Assembly: GCA_010645155.1 (NCBI GenBank)
Contig: CM021313.1
Coordinates: 843,301 to 907,300 of the forward strand
Direction: 5' to 3'
DNA length: 64,000 nt
Origin: Tigriopus japonicus
Lineage: Eukaryota > Arthropoda > Copepoda > Harpacticoida > Harpacticidae
The notes under the pieces were generated by a model that was not told the origin of the DNA, made no database searches, and saw nothing but the letters and a program-made list of their open reading frames with translations. Of the stretch, positions 41,471 to 52,985 are shown piece after piece (position 1 is the first letter of the stretch; every line of letters starts with the position of its first letter). The position numbers and the translations under genes were made by a program.

Positions 41471-44400
41471 TTAGCCCGAGCCCTTATTTTGGTGGTAGGA
41501 ACTAATGGTCTTGGACAAGTTCTGGTACTCTTGGACCAACGACAATCGATCCTCCCAGTCTTTGTATTGAGATGAGATCCAGCCATAGAGCATTTTGGAG
41601 AGGCGTAAACCCTCCTTACAAAAGATTTTAGCCGTGCGATAGTCGGGCACATCATAGGCGATATCCACGATCATGGAACAAGCGTCCAGTAAACTGACGG
41701 CTTTGAAACCCAAGCGCTTCATCAAGCGAAATCGCTCGGTGGCGTGTTTAAGAGCCTCTTCAAAATCCTCGGCAACTCTCGAAGATGATCGAGAGAGTCT
41801 GTGTTCGGGTTCGTTTTCCCCGTTATCGTCGTCACTTGGTTCGGTCTTGATCTCGACATAAATGAGATCGATTATTTTCCGTTCCAATTGAGCCACTCGC
41901 TCCCGCATCGCATCGTTTTCTAAGGAGCGAGGTCCTGAAACGAAACAATAACAATATTTAGGCCTTTAAACAGGTGCTGAAATGGGCACGAAGCTACCCA
42001 ATTTTAACATTCGATATTTCAGTGAGGTGCTTCGGTTCCAATTCATTTTCTTAATAATTCCCGTCCTTGGCGTTTTAATCTCAATTCCCAGTTTAGGTCA
42101 CAATGCCGGTTATTTCGCTTACTGAAGTGAAGTGCAAAAAAAAATCGAAGAGAATCTCTCACTTTTTCAGCGACACTAGGGGTCCCTTCGACGTGCTTTG
42201 GTAAAAGCTGAAAACAATTTCATTGAAAACAAGTTTCAGACATTCAAACGATTCAAATGTTCAGCTCTTGGCGGTGTTTACTTGATTAAACCGTAAAAAC
42301 AACGTGAGGTCATGATTAGGGGAAAATTCGCATAAGTCGTCAAGGATGTCCATCATATTTTACAGAATAAAATTTTCTCACTTAAAACATATCTCAGCAG
42401 AAAAAGTGAATACGTGAAAATCGAAGACGGGAAAAATTCAACTTAAGAACAGTAAAAAAAGTTGACATGACATTATGACTTTAATTCCCTAATTCAGGTC
42501 TGTGAAGTTGCTCTGAGAGTATTGATAATAGTTTTGTAGATTTCTACCGAATGTAAGGTACTGGAATTGCGGATTTTTTACTACCGCAAAGGGAAATAGG
42601 ATTACCTGTTAACAAATAAATATAATTTACACAATATAATTTAATCCAAACATTTGTGTCAGACCAAACCAAAATTTTGACGAAAAAATTAACAAATGCT
42701 GCCTCGATCTTTAAGAGACATTCGACAGGACCTTATTGAGTCTGATTGGGACTATAAAGCAATCAGCAACGGGAAAACTCTAAGTCGTCCATCTGACGTA
42801 AAAGAGATGCTGAATTTGTCGAAAAATTGCAGCAAATCGTGGTTGAGGAGCCCAATAAGTCAATTAGAGCCATTGCTAAGGAGGTGGAGGTTAACAGGAA
42901 GGCTATAAGGACATGCATGGCTGAGGATCTTCGTTATCAGAGCTAAAAATGTTAACAAAAGACCTCAAGTTTTCCTGTTTCCAAAGGGACATGACAAAGA
43001 TTGCTTCAAGTGAGGGTTTTGTATCATGCCGCTAGCGGCAAAACATTTCAGCGTCCATTCAATGATTCTAGGTCCTTGGAACCGATCTATATTTCAAGTC
43101 TTGGTACCTCTGCTTACACTTGGTTTGTAATATGCTCAGTTTATTTGTTAGAAAATGAGACATTTAAAATCACATATTACCAGAAAGAAACTTTAAAAAC
43201 TATTTCATCTCTACGTGTGGGAAACATTTTGAAATATTGATATGATTCTTTAGAACTCACTGAAGAAATCAGCATCTTTAAATTATTACTTGGATCAACA
43301 TGGAGTCCTATTTTTTGCAAAAGCACAAGGCTTGGTTAATTGGTTTTAATTCAATCACCCTTAAAATGAACTTTGCATATTATTGACCCAATTCTAGCCA
43401 AGGTATCTATAGGTGAAATATCGATCGTTTCCAGGGACCTAGAATTATTGAATGGAGGCCTATATGCGAAAACCTTGGATTCGCCAAAATGGGCTGAGCA
43501 ACGCACAACAGCCAACGGCCCTGTTTTGCCGCTAACGGCATGATTTAAAGAGCTCACTTGAAGCCACCTTTGTCATGTCTAGGGACGGGCAAAAAGTGCA
43601 AATCAAAACAAGCTTTTGGTTACCAAAAGTTGCACAAAAATCGGCCCAAAATCGTAAAATAAAATGCAGAAAAAGGTCAAAAGCGTAAGTAAAATTTTAA
43701 AAAATTCGCAAATAAAATTTGAAAAAAATCGCAAATAAAATTTAAAAAAATGGCAAATAAATTTTTAAAAATTCGCAAATAAAATTTTAAAATTTCGCAA
43801 AAAAACTGAAATTTCTGAAACAAAAGCTTCAGATACTTTCTTGTCATGTGCTTCTTATTTTTCAATCTTTTAAAGCAAAATTTAAATATTGAAACTCTCA
43901 ATCATTTGTTCATTTTAGGCCGAATTCGTAAAAAATCGTGCAAATAAAGGCGAAAAGTGCAAAAAGGCAAATCAATGTGTTTTTGTTACCAAAAATCTGT
44001 TTACACTTTTTGCCCGTCCCTAGTCATGTCCCATTGCCTTACAGTCGCATTAGACTCAATGAGGGCCTGTCCAATGGATATAATAGTTCGAGGATTCATT
44101 TGCAAGGTTTCGGAAATTTTCGGCCAGCGGACATAAAAATGAGGGCAGATTTTCGAAGTCAATTTTCACGAAATTTGTAGGCACTTCTTGAGTCATTTAT
44201 ACTAATATGTAAACAAACTTTAACCGAAACAAATTTCAAGCCAATTGGGCCGGCAGCAATTGCTCAGCACGACGCAAATTTACGGCAGACTTAATGGTTC
44301 GGGTTTTTTTTGAAGTAGATCGCCAATCTATGGAGCATGACGTCCAACTTGAAAAGAACTACAAGCTTAACTCAAGCTGCATGGAAAATGGATGAGTTTC

Positions 44401-47400
44401 CTTGACAATGGGAGCCGCAGCCTTCTTTGGGATCTGAAGGTCCTCTGAACAGAAACCGTCCATAGTGTATGTGTATACAAGTTGAAACACTCGCTAATGA
44501 TTCCGCCTGATCATTATTTGCTCAATGCTCTTCTATCATTACGGGCATGCTTTCGAGTCTTTCTTGGTCCACGCTTGCTGTATCAGTGTGCCATCGTCAC
44601 CACTGACTCCTAATTGTTGTTATTATTATCATCATCATCATTATCAACATCAACATGGGAGCCGCAGATTGAATGACATTAATCTCATACCAGCTCGAAT
44701 CACCACCTGCCTCGGGAAGGGATATTATCACGAGTCCCTGGGGAGTCTTTGTTGGTGGATCGTTTCTTTAAATTCCTGTCCACACATCAAGCGGCAAACC
44801 CATGACTAATACCATGTACTGTCTATGATCTACAACTAAAGCTCTCTGTCATTGTGAGAGTAGTAATTTGCTATGGATGAGACCCAGACGAATGTAAACA
44901 TGATCCATCATTAGAGTCAGGTAGAATTGGTGTTGTCTAAGGGATATTAACGTTAAGAGGAGTGTATTTATGAGGTTTTTAACCCTCCCAATGTTTCCTC
45001 TGAAAACACATTATCTCGGACGTGCATTTGGTGTGGGGGAAAACATAATACGAGGGGTTTCCCAGTCATTCAAGCAGTTAAGTTCATACCCATGTAAGAC
45101 GAAGGGTCTTTTGATACCAAATCAGGAATCTTCGCACGCCATTCGGTCGACATGACTGTACCGCACAGTACACGTCCTTTCAAAGGGGACAAAAGCTAGC
45201 TAGCTCTGTAAGCTTTGGCATCAGAAGGTACCATCTGAGCTTCTCTATCTACAGTAGTATTAGTGGGTTTCCTATTCCAGATCGTTTTTTAAGGAGAGGC
45301 TTCAATTTTGATTAGGTTTTTTTCTCTCCAACAGAAAGGAACGTTGCCTTCCTTGAAATTTTGTACTTAAAGATCGTTATGGACAGAACAGTTACTCAAG
45401 ATAATCTTTACAACCTATTGAAGGTCGATGATTGTTAAAACGTCTACAAACCTTGTAATTGACAATCTGGACATGCACATTCGAACCCGTAATGTTCCAA
45501 AAAGCGTTTCTGTCGCTCGGCTTTAGACTTGGTGAGTACTTCGCTGGTAACATAACATAACGTGATCTCTTGGCCGCCTTGGATTGGTACAATGGCACGA
45601 ATCTCTTGGCGCTTGAGGTCGGTGTTCCAATGGAATTCCGCCAATGGAACACAAGAATGATTAAAGCGTGAGATAGCAATGAAGATGGCGTTGTCACACT
45701 TTTTGCTGGATCGTCCCAAAGCGAAATTGTTCGTTCTCCAAATGCCCATCTCACTTTTTTCCTCCTCCACGGAACATTTGCAGTCGCTGAGTGCATAGAA
45801 CGAGGCCTGCTCCTTCTCACTGAGCAAACTCAAACGGTCCAAAATGTAGTCGTTGACCTCTTTACTGAAAGAAGGAGAAGAAGCAAAAGAAAATGAAATG
45901 CTATGGTAAATGGATCCCTCACGAGGTTGGGCTTAGTATTTTGAACTGAGAGTCGGCTCGCTCAAATTGCCATTGCCAAACTTAAAGCCCAGCCAAAATG
46001 GCGCTCATTCTCGTAAAGGACAATGGCTCCATTCACTTATTAAATGTAGCAGCAAAGGGAGCAAACTGAATTGGAACTTGAGGGGAAAATATGGTCGCCA
46101 CACAACTGACACCACGAGCCTAGATGAAAGGGTCTCGACTCATAAAATTGCAGTTTTAGTGTTTGTTACTTCGTCGATTTTGTTTCTTTCTTTCACTGAC
46201 TGCCTGGACGGACAAAAATAATTGTACGAAATCAAGTTTTTGGCAAACAACTTGGTTGAATCGACTGTTCGTCGGTTTGCCGAGAAACACGCCAGACCAA
46301 GAGGAGGAAGTATGCAAATTCGGGATTTTGCAAACAACTCGCTCACTTACAAACTTCCCGAGAAAGAGAGCTTTCTGCATCTCTTCTCTTCCTTTAGCCA
46401 CTTTTGGCACGTCTGGGCAAGGTCGTAAAATCGTGTTACCACTCTCCCACTCTGAATTTGCTCTGCGTACGTAGACCATTTTCCTCTCTCTCAAAAAAGG
46501 CTTCTTTTGGTCCTCGTATGGCACGAAAGTCATGCTTCATCAACAAAAACGAATCCATGCAAGGCTATTCCAATGATCCAATTATTCCATTGACTGCCCT
46601 TGAGCAATTCCGTTGACTGAACATGGGGAGACAAATTGAATGGACGATGTGTCAGATAAAGAAAGACCATAAGGGGATCTCATTCAAGAGCAGAGAGGTT
46701 CGTTCAGGATCGCACACAAAGTTATCCGTTCATTCTGTCATCTCCCATAGTGGGTTAGCAATGGGGTCTCAAATAAAAGGCTTAGACGAAAAAAAGGCTA
46801 AAACTTGAGTTTCTGTTCTCGACCAGATGTCGTACCGTGGGGCCTTTCTTGGCGAGGCATGATGAGCCTCGTTTAGTCTGTCTGGTCTCTGAGGCTAGTA
46901 GTGGTAGCTGTAGGGAAGGTAGTTTCAAAAGATGGCTCGCGTTGAAAAGAAGAAAGGCCGAGAGCATGAAACCATCTTTTGACAATGAAAACTCGATGGG
47001 TCTTAAGAGTTTGAAGGGCCCCTTCTCCGCCCCTTCCCCTTTCTAGCAGAGTATTCAAAGTCAGGCATTGTCAATTGGCCTGGAAACAGGCCGCCATGAA
47101 TCCTTGTGGCTTGTGAATGCACATGAGAAAAGGCTCGGATTCTCACTTCGCTATGCATGCATGTCATGAATATGAATGAAGAAATCATGCAACTTTGAAC
47201 GAGTTGCACTTCATAATGAATGTCTTACCCAGGATAGGGGGAAGTTCTCACCCACCAGGGCACTGTGAATAATGGACTTTCGGCTAGGATCAGCTCGCCT
47301 TCTTCAATGTCCTTGACCGCTACCGCTCCTTTGCCCTTGCTCTCCATGTCTTTGATCACAAATTTTTGCCGGCTCCCTATCTTCATGGCTTTTAATGGAT

Positions 47401-47482
47401 TCTGGTCCATCGAAACCGTGCCAACTTTGGATGTCATTTTCTTTTGACACTGAGGAGAAGGTTTCTCGTCTTGACTGGCCAT
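41471..47482 (-). CDS. SMYD-like SET-domain protein without a MYND finger
   Basis: Three exons spread over 6 kb: 47482-47256, 45864-45452 and 41934-41471. Phases match (TG|T and G|GA codons), giving about 367 residues. Exon 1 holds the start of the SET domain (KGKGAVAVKDIEEGELILAE). Exon 2 carries the SAM-binding and catalytic core SRFNHSCVPLAEFHW and QEITLCYV, and the post-SET cysteines FECACPDC. Exon 3 is a helical C-terminal part with RVAEDFEEALKHATERFRL. In SMYD proteins a MYND zinc finger splits the SET domain just after the first segment; here the sequence passes directly to VPCKEVNDYILDRL with no cysteine cluster. It is likely a lysine methyltransferase; the substrate is unknown. Introns of 1.4 and 3.5 kb are unusually long for this window and contain transposons. 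The first donor was chosen by frame. Confidence 0.75.
42696..42946 (+). mobile_element. Tc1/mariner transposase relic (DNA-binding part)
   Basis: Two frames separated by a shift together resemble the paired helix-turn-helix N-terminus of a Tc1/mariner transposase. The second frame, 42800-42943, reads KRDAEFVEKLQQIVVEEPNK, then SIRAIAKEVEVNRKAIRTCM, then AEDLRYQS followed by a stop. Similarity continues past the stop in another frame (KMLTKRPQVF). It is broken by at least two frame disruptions and is non-functional. Confidence 0.7.
42985..43579. repeat. Large imperfect inverted (fold-back) repeat
   Basis: The left arm, about 42985-43135, and the right arm, about 43372-43579, are inverted copies. 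Shared landmarks are GACATGACAAAG, CTTCAAGTGAG, CATGCCGCTAGCGGCAAAAC (right arm: GCCGTTAGCGGCAAAAC), CATTCAATGATTCTAGGTCC and CGATCTATATTTCA. The right arm has about 50 extra bases between the GGCAAAAC and CATTCAAT landmarks. The arms are separated by about 240 bp of AT-rich DNA. The right arm is interrupted by the hAT MITE at 43580 and appears to resume after it. Confidence 0.75.
43580..44022. mobile_element. Non-autonomous hAT-type element (MITE), 443 bp, exact 8-bp target duplication
   Basis: The left end is TAGGGACGGGCAAAAAGTG and the right end is its near-perfect inverted copy (CACTTTTTGCCCGTCCCTA, with the match continuing into GGTAAC). Both sides are flanked by the same 8 bp, GTCATGTC, at 43572-43579 and 44023-44030. 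An 8-bp duplication and (C/T)AGGG ends are characteristic of hAT transposons. There is no transposase; the interior (about 43684-43806) is an AT-rich tandem array built on CGCAAATAAAATTTT. Confidence 0.88.
45865..47255. other. 1.4-kb first intron of the SET gene
   Basis: No repeat family was recognised. Several ORFs of 60-125 codons run on both strands, but none has a recognisable motif. Confidence 0.45.
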
Positions 47483-48154
47483 TTTCTTGGCATCCAATAT
47501 CCACGACTGTCACTCGTATCTCACTGCTTCTATATGGGTTTCGATCCCACCAAAGTGACTCAGGATGCGTTATCCATATTGGAGAGCTCCTTTGACGAAG
47601 CCTTGTTGCTTTGACGTCCTTCACGCTTTTGAGGTGTTGTTGTTGTCGTCGAGGATTTTTGTCGTTGAGGACATGTGGCTGTAGTTTTAGTAGTTCGTTC
47701 GTAGCCCACACCTTCAACGAGTACTTCATTGACTAGTAGTCGTCCTCGGCTTGATAGCCTCTGAATCGAGTGCTATCGCTCTAGAGCTCTTCGTGTCCAA
47801 CACCACCACCCACTAACCCAACCTTATTCACATCACATCGCGGATTCTGTCTCCATGTTTGGGAGGACAACGGGCGTGAGCGCACCGCGGTCGGTCTTCT
47901 AGCTCTCAAGAGCGGTTCCTGTTCGCTCGCCTCTCTCTCTCTTTTTCTCTTTCCTACTAATTCTTCGTGATAAATCTCGGGATCTCTCAAGACCCACGGA
48001 AAAAATGAACTAGTGAGGAAGGCTAGAATACGATAAACTGATAAATAAAGATGAATGTAGTACACATATTCGTGATTGAACCGTCTCCAAGTGTTAACTT
48101 ATTAAAGGTTTTTATGCTAAAATACTGTCTGACATCTTGAGATATTCTTTAGAG

Positions 48155-48410
48155 TTGGGGTAGGCAACCGGTGGGCTGGGGCCCACATGTGCGCCCAAGG
48201 GTGGTCTTTGATGGGCCCACATGTGGTTTTATATGGGAAAAGTCTAAAATAGTGGCCCCGCGAGACATCCATAGCATTGTTCTCGTGGGCCCAATGCTCT
48301 TTGATCGTTAATTTGTGGGCCCCTGAACCTCCCAACGTCTGTTTGGTGGGCCCTGACAACATGTAATCGAATTTGGTGGGCCATGACCGAAAAGTGGCTG
48401 TCGACCCTTG
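48155..48410. mobile_element. Short hAT-type element, 256 bp, exact 8-bp target duplication
   Basis: The left end TTGGGGTAGGCAACC and right end GGCTGTCGACCCTTG are degenerate inverted repeats of the common hAT terminus CAGGGGTCGGCAACC. The identical octamer CTTTAGAG flanks both sides (48147-48154 and 48411-48418). Internally the word GTGGGCC or GGGCCCACATGTG recurs at least six times, like the subterminal repeats that bind hAT transposases. No coding capacity. Confidence 0.82.
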
Positions 48411-50433
48411 CTTTAGAGTATACAATAGTAGTGACTTAATCGATTCAACATCAACGAAAGCTAAATTTGTAAACAAGTTTGGAGTCCGATTTTTCGTGTC
48501 GCCCTTCCCTAATGGCATTTCTATGAGGACAATTACGCTCAAATTTGACACGCCTCGAATGCAAAAACTACAGCTCTACTCCGAATGAGTTCAACCCTTG
48601 AACTTGATTTTGAATAAAAAAGCAATCACTGAACAAATGCACACAGTTTTACAAATGGAATCAATTTGCAAGAGCTAAATAATGATGGCCTATCGGGTGC
48701 AAAGATTTGAAATGCTATCTGAGAACTAGTTGCCTACTTTTTTTGCACACAATGCAAACAAAAGCTAGTCAAATTCAAGCGTTTCTCTTTCTGTTTGAAG
48801 ATATTGAAATTTAACAATTCACCTATCACTGAATTGGGTAGATAAGCAAACGAATATACCAGAATTCCGGGTGAGCTTCATTTTCTTTCCGTTGTGCTCG
48901 GAATCGACAAATCTGACTAATTTTTTTATTTTACTTCCACGAATTATGATTCTTACTTTATATCTTTTGTGTCTGTACTAGTTTTTAATGACCAAACGAT
49001 TAAGCACAAAGTACGCTTATGTATTCCAGCAGCTTTTTATTTACCGCATTTATTAGGAAGAAGAGTAGGAAAGATTTCAAGATTGAGTTATTAAGTCACG
49101 AGCTGAGTCGCTACATTACGTAATAGAGCCATTGTTTTCTTACGAACTGTGCTCATAACTTAAGTAAACTCATGCCGTCACGCTGAAGTGCTTTACTTTT
49201 AGCGACTTTGGAGCTGACACGCATTTGAAAATTGGCGAACCTAACAACTGGCTTTACGTCTTAATACTATTTAAGGCTTGCCATGTGTCACGGATTCATA
49301 GCTTCTACCAAAAACTTGAAAGTGGCTAGTAATTTCGGGTTTACATACAAGCTTGCCAAACTCTCCTTGTTTGCTAATATGGTTTCATTAAATGAATACG
49401 TGTCGACTACGTTACGATCCAAATTTAATTCAATGCATAAACTAAAAAACTTCCACTAGATGAGACAGCGCAAGTACGCCGCTACTCGATCAAAATCTCA
49501 ACTTGAGTTTGAGTTTTATAAGCTTCATGAGGCTAAACTTCAAAGCAGATTTCGAAATTGCTTGCACGGGTACAGATTTTTGAACACTTTTGATGAAGAT
49601 TGAGCTCATTTCGAGTTCCGTTTCCACTTTTTCCACTCAAAACGTCTGTCAATCTGCAGCCTGCTCCCATTTTCTGACTGTCCTCTCCGTTTGTTTTTGT
49701 TGATTTGTTCCCTCCAAAGATCGAAGGCAAAAGGAAAGTAAGTCAAGTACTTTCTGCCCAAATACATAGTGAGCCGCAGTTTGAACGAGCTTGATCCGAA
49801 ATTTGTTGAGTTGCCTCCCTTCGTCACTGGACAAATGGAAAATTGCAAGGTGCCAATAAAACGCTCCACGAGTCCGGACAGGCTTGTCGTTTTATGATGA
49901 TTCCACACGCAAATCTCCTGCCCTTCCTCTGTTCCTCTTTTTTCTGACTCATCCCATTTGGTGTACTTTTACTGGCTGCAATGCGGGATTCGTTGGCACA
50001 GATGAAATGAGTTCTTTGTGGACAAATAGGGGGATTGAAACAGAAAACTTGAGAAAGCTCTTACTGGTGATTCCGGTGAGAAAAAAGTGTTCTCTTGATG
50101 CCGCTGGGTTGTTCAGATTTCTTTTTCTCTTTGTGTTGATCCGCTTTTTAGACCAAGGTCAAAGCCTAATTGATGTAGGATTTGACTCATATTTGAGGAC
50201 AAAGATTTTACGGGGCATGAAATTGCAAAACTAGTGAACTTGTTATCCATCTAAACAGAAAACTACCTTTCCTATCAGCTCGCCTTTTGAAAATGATGAA
50301 TGACATATGCCAATGTCCACATGAACACTTAAAATAGGAATAGGGATTTTTTGTCTCAAATCGGCCACTAAAACTAAGGTCAACATTGCTCATAGACATG
50401 GACGGAGTCCAGAATATTTCTTATTCATATGAC

Positions 50434-51064
50434 CAGGGCCACCAGATGGTTGTAAATTACATTTAACAATGTAATAACCAAGATCTGCAATTCTTGTCCC
50501 AAATTACATGAATAAGGAAAAAATTAAATAAATGTGGGAAAATTACGTGTTTTGTTGAATATGATATGTAAATTTGTTTGATTTTACGTCAAAGTCAAGA
50601 TAAAGAAGCAAGAATATACAGTGTATTACATTTTTTATGAAGTATATTTAGTTTATCATCAGGCCCGTTAGATAGTTGAAAATGACATTTTATACAGAAG
50701 TCACAAAAATGTGCAATTTTTGTCCAAAACTACAAAAATTGTCAAAAACTCGAAAAAAATGTAGAAAATATGCCTCTTCCGTTAAAAATGATCTTCAAAA
50801 AGGATGTCAAAAACCAAAATAAGAACAGAAGGTGTTATTTTTGCAACGATTGTGACAAAATATAGTCATTTTAGCACCTTTTTCTCCCACTAAAATATAA
50901 TTTAGATGGTGCAAGTTTGAAAAAAGGTTAGTTTTTGAGGCAATATAACAATAAAAGTGCTATTAAGATTACCAAAATATCCGATTTTGTAACATTATTT
51001 CTCAAAAAATTACTAAAAATAATACATTTTTCGGAATTTTTTTTACATAAATTTGATGGCCCTG
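50434..51064. mobile_element. hAT-type element, 631 bp, 7/8 target duplication, internally repeated
   Basis: The left end CAGGGCCACCAGATGG is matched by the inverted right end (complement CAGGGCCATCAAATTT). Flanking octamers are CATATGAC (50426-50433) and CAGATGAC (51065-51072), one mismatch. A degenerate copy of the left 85 bp recurs at about 50660-50745, starting CAGGCCCGTTAGATAGTTG. The interior is AT-rich and non-coding. Confidence 0.75.
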
Positions 51065-52939
51065 CAGATGACATTGCAAACATCTTATGACAAGGGACAG
51101 GCAAAAAGCTTGTTAGAGTTTCTGATTCTTATGTCAAAAAAAGCACAGATTTGCATGTTTTACCTTATTTTTCAATTTCAACCAACCCAAATTTTGTTTG
51201 TCATTCACTTTAGTGTTTTAATTTACGTTGGTTGCTACGGAAACTTGAAAGAGGAATTTCAGAAGAGTTTTTTACTTAATTAAGAATTAATATTGATTTG
51301 AGAAGCTTTTGCAACCGGGCCCGTTACTTTTTTTGTTAACTTTTAAATTTTATCCACTTCCAATAAACCTTTATTGATTGATTTGCCTAAATAATTCTAA
51401 TCTCAAGAAGGGCTAAGGGGGCCCTGGATGAAAAAAGTTTATGAGTCCCTGATCCAAGGCTTTAGGCGTGTGAAGTTTCTGATTGAATTCAGTTTATTTG
51501 CGCGTTTTGATCGGCCCTACTAATAAAAATCACAAAAAATCATGATTTTTTTTTGTGTTTGAGTAAACTTGAAAACTGGAATTTATTTTTCAAGGAGGTT
51601 TCTAGTAATATTTGAGATGTCCATGATTTATTTTTTCCATGAAAAATATTCTTGTTTTGACTTATTGTTTGTAGAATGACCGAGAGTCTTAGGCCTCTAG
51701 AATGAGCCACATGTCAGAGACTTTGCATGTAAGTGTTCGTGAGAGTAATTAAACATTGTAATTCTGCACGAGTGAAGCTTGTTTTGGCACACCTCAACTT
51801 TTGGCTCAGAGCGGAAAGATAATGTTGACCAAATCAACGAACAAATGATAGAAGCATGTAGAAAGGGCAGAAATTAAAGGCACCATAAACAGCAATAAAT
51901 TTGAGCATGACAAATCAAAATTTAGTGTGAATCTTCTCACGCGATCTTAACAAATCAGAAAGGCCACGACAAACAAAAATAAATATGTTAGATTATTCAA
52001 CACGTCTCCTTAGCACTGATCTATGAGCATTCAGGGTTCGATCATTATTCATGAAGTTGCAAGATTTGGATTACTAGAAACCCCTCCTACGAAATAGCTA
52101 TTTGTGTCATAAAACATAATCAAAATATGCTTGACACCCCTGCGGTCATCTTGTCAAATCAAAACACGAAAAACTGTTCACAACTTTTATTGTCATTGTG
52201 TAATTGCTGTAAAATGTTGCCACAAATATAGGTGATTTTTTGAAACCACTGATGAAAAGACACCAACGAAAATATAAATCTGAATTTACTTGAAAATGTT
52301 ATAATCATGCTGGAAATTCAATTACAATTAGATTACATCACATGCCTGAGTCAAGGTCAGTGAGACAGGAAAGTACATGCAGTAAATTGTGGAACGTTTC
52401 CAGCATGCAGTCTAAAGACAGGCCAACAACCTCATTGGGGACCGATTAGCTTGTCGCCGGTCTCTATTCAAGAAGCCTTAGTCGGCCTTCAGTACGCACA
52501 AAGCGGGAGGAATTTGGGCATGCAGATCCCTGAAACCACTAGTACATACTGCACAACCATTACTGTGAACACGTCCTTACAGCACAGTTGGATGACGCCA
52601 ACAGACTGATGAAGGCTCTGGGTTCGACCAATACGCCAGAGCATAATGGTCTTTGAATACCAAAAGCACGTCACCTGCCAGCCAACGGAATGGGGGAGAA
52701 ATTGCAGGATCAGACGTCTTTCACGCCATGGCTGATCGATCGAACATTCAATCCTCACATCACTGCATGCATGTTGGTTGTACTGAAGAGATTGGAAGCG
52801 TGGGACGCTTCTTTTGAGGCCGATACATTTCTCGCATAAAGCAGTGAATTTTCTGAAAAGTATGTACTTCTGAATGAATGAAGAGGATATGTAGACACAA
52901 CATCAATGGTTTACGAGGTTTCTAGAGAGGCCCGCCGTT

Positions 52940-52985
52940 ATTCAAAGAGTAGCCCGACCTCAATCCATGCAATGTATGGAGGTCG
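52940..52985 (+). pseudogene. Tc1/mariner transposase C-terminal scrap
   Basis: A frame after an in-frame TAG reads PDLNPCNVW (52953-52979), the conserved SPDLNPxDxxW block around the second catalytic Asp of Tc1/mariner transposases, preceded by a decayed stretch. Only this block is recognisable. Confidence 0.5.

Larger units (their letters stand above)
41935..45451. other. 3.5-kb intron of the SET gene, filled with mobile-element remains
   Basis: This intron contains the Tc1/mariner relic, the fold-back repeat and the hAT MITE listed separately, and an ATC/ATT-rich microsatellite at about 44620-44655. The rest is AT-rich without exons. Confidence 0.6.

Noticed and set aside
46156..46533. 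125-codon minus-strand ORF in the SET-gene intron
   Set aside because: No recognised motif, and it is overlapped by equally long ORFs in other frames. It was treated as noise within the intron.
52610..52640. GGTTCGACC word resembling a tRNA B box
   Set aside because: There is no A box at the right distance and no acceptor stem or cloverleaf, so no tRNA was called. The same applies to GGTTCGATCA near 52037 and GGTTTGATTCC near 5850.
52489..52758. 89-codon minus-strand ORF in the gene-free region
   Set aside because: No recognisable domain, no plausible splice partners, and it lies near transposon debris. Its length is within chance for this composition.
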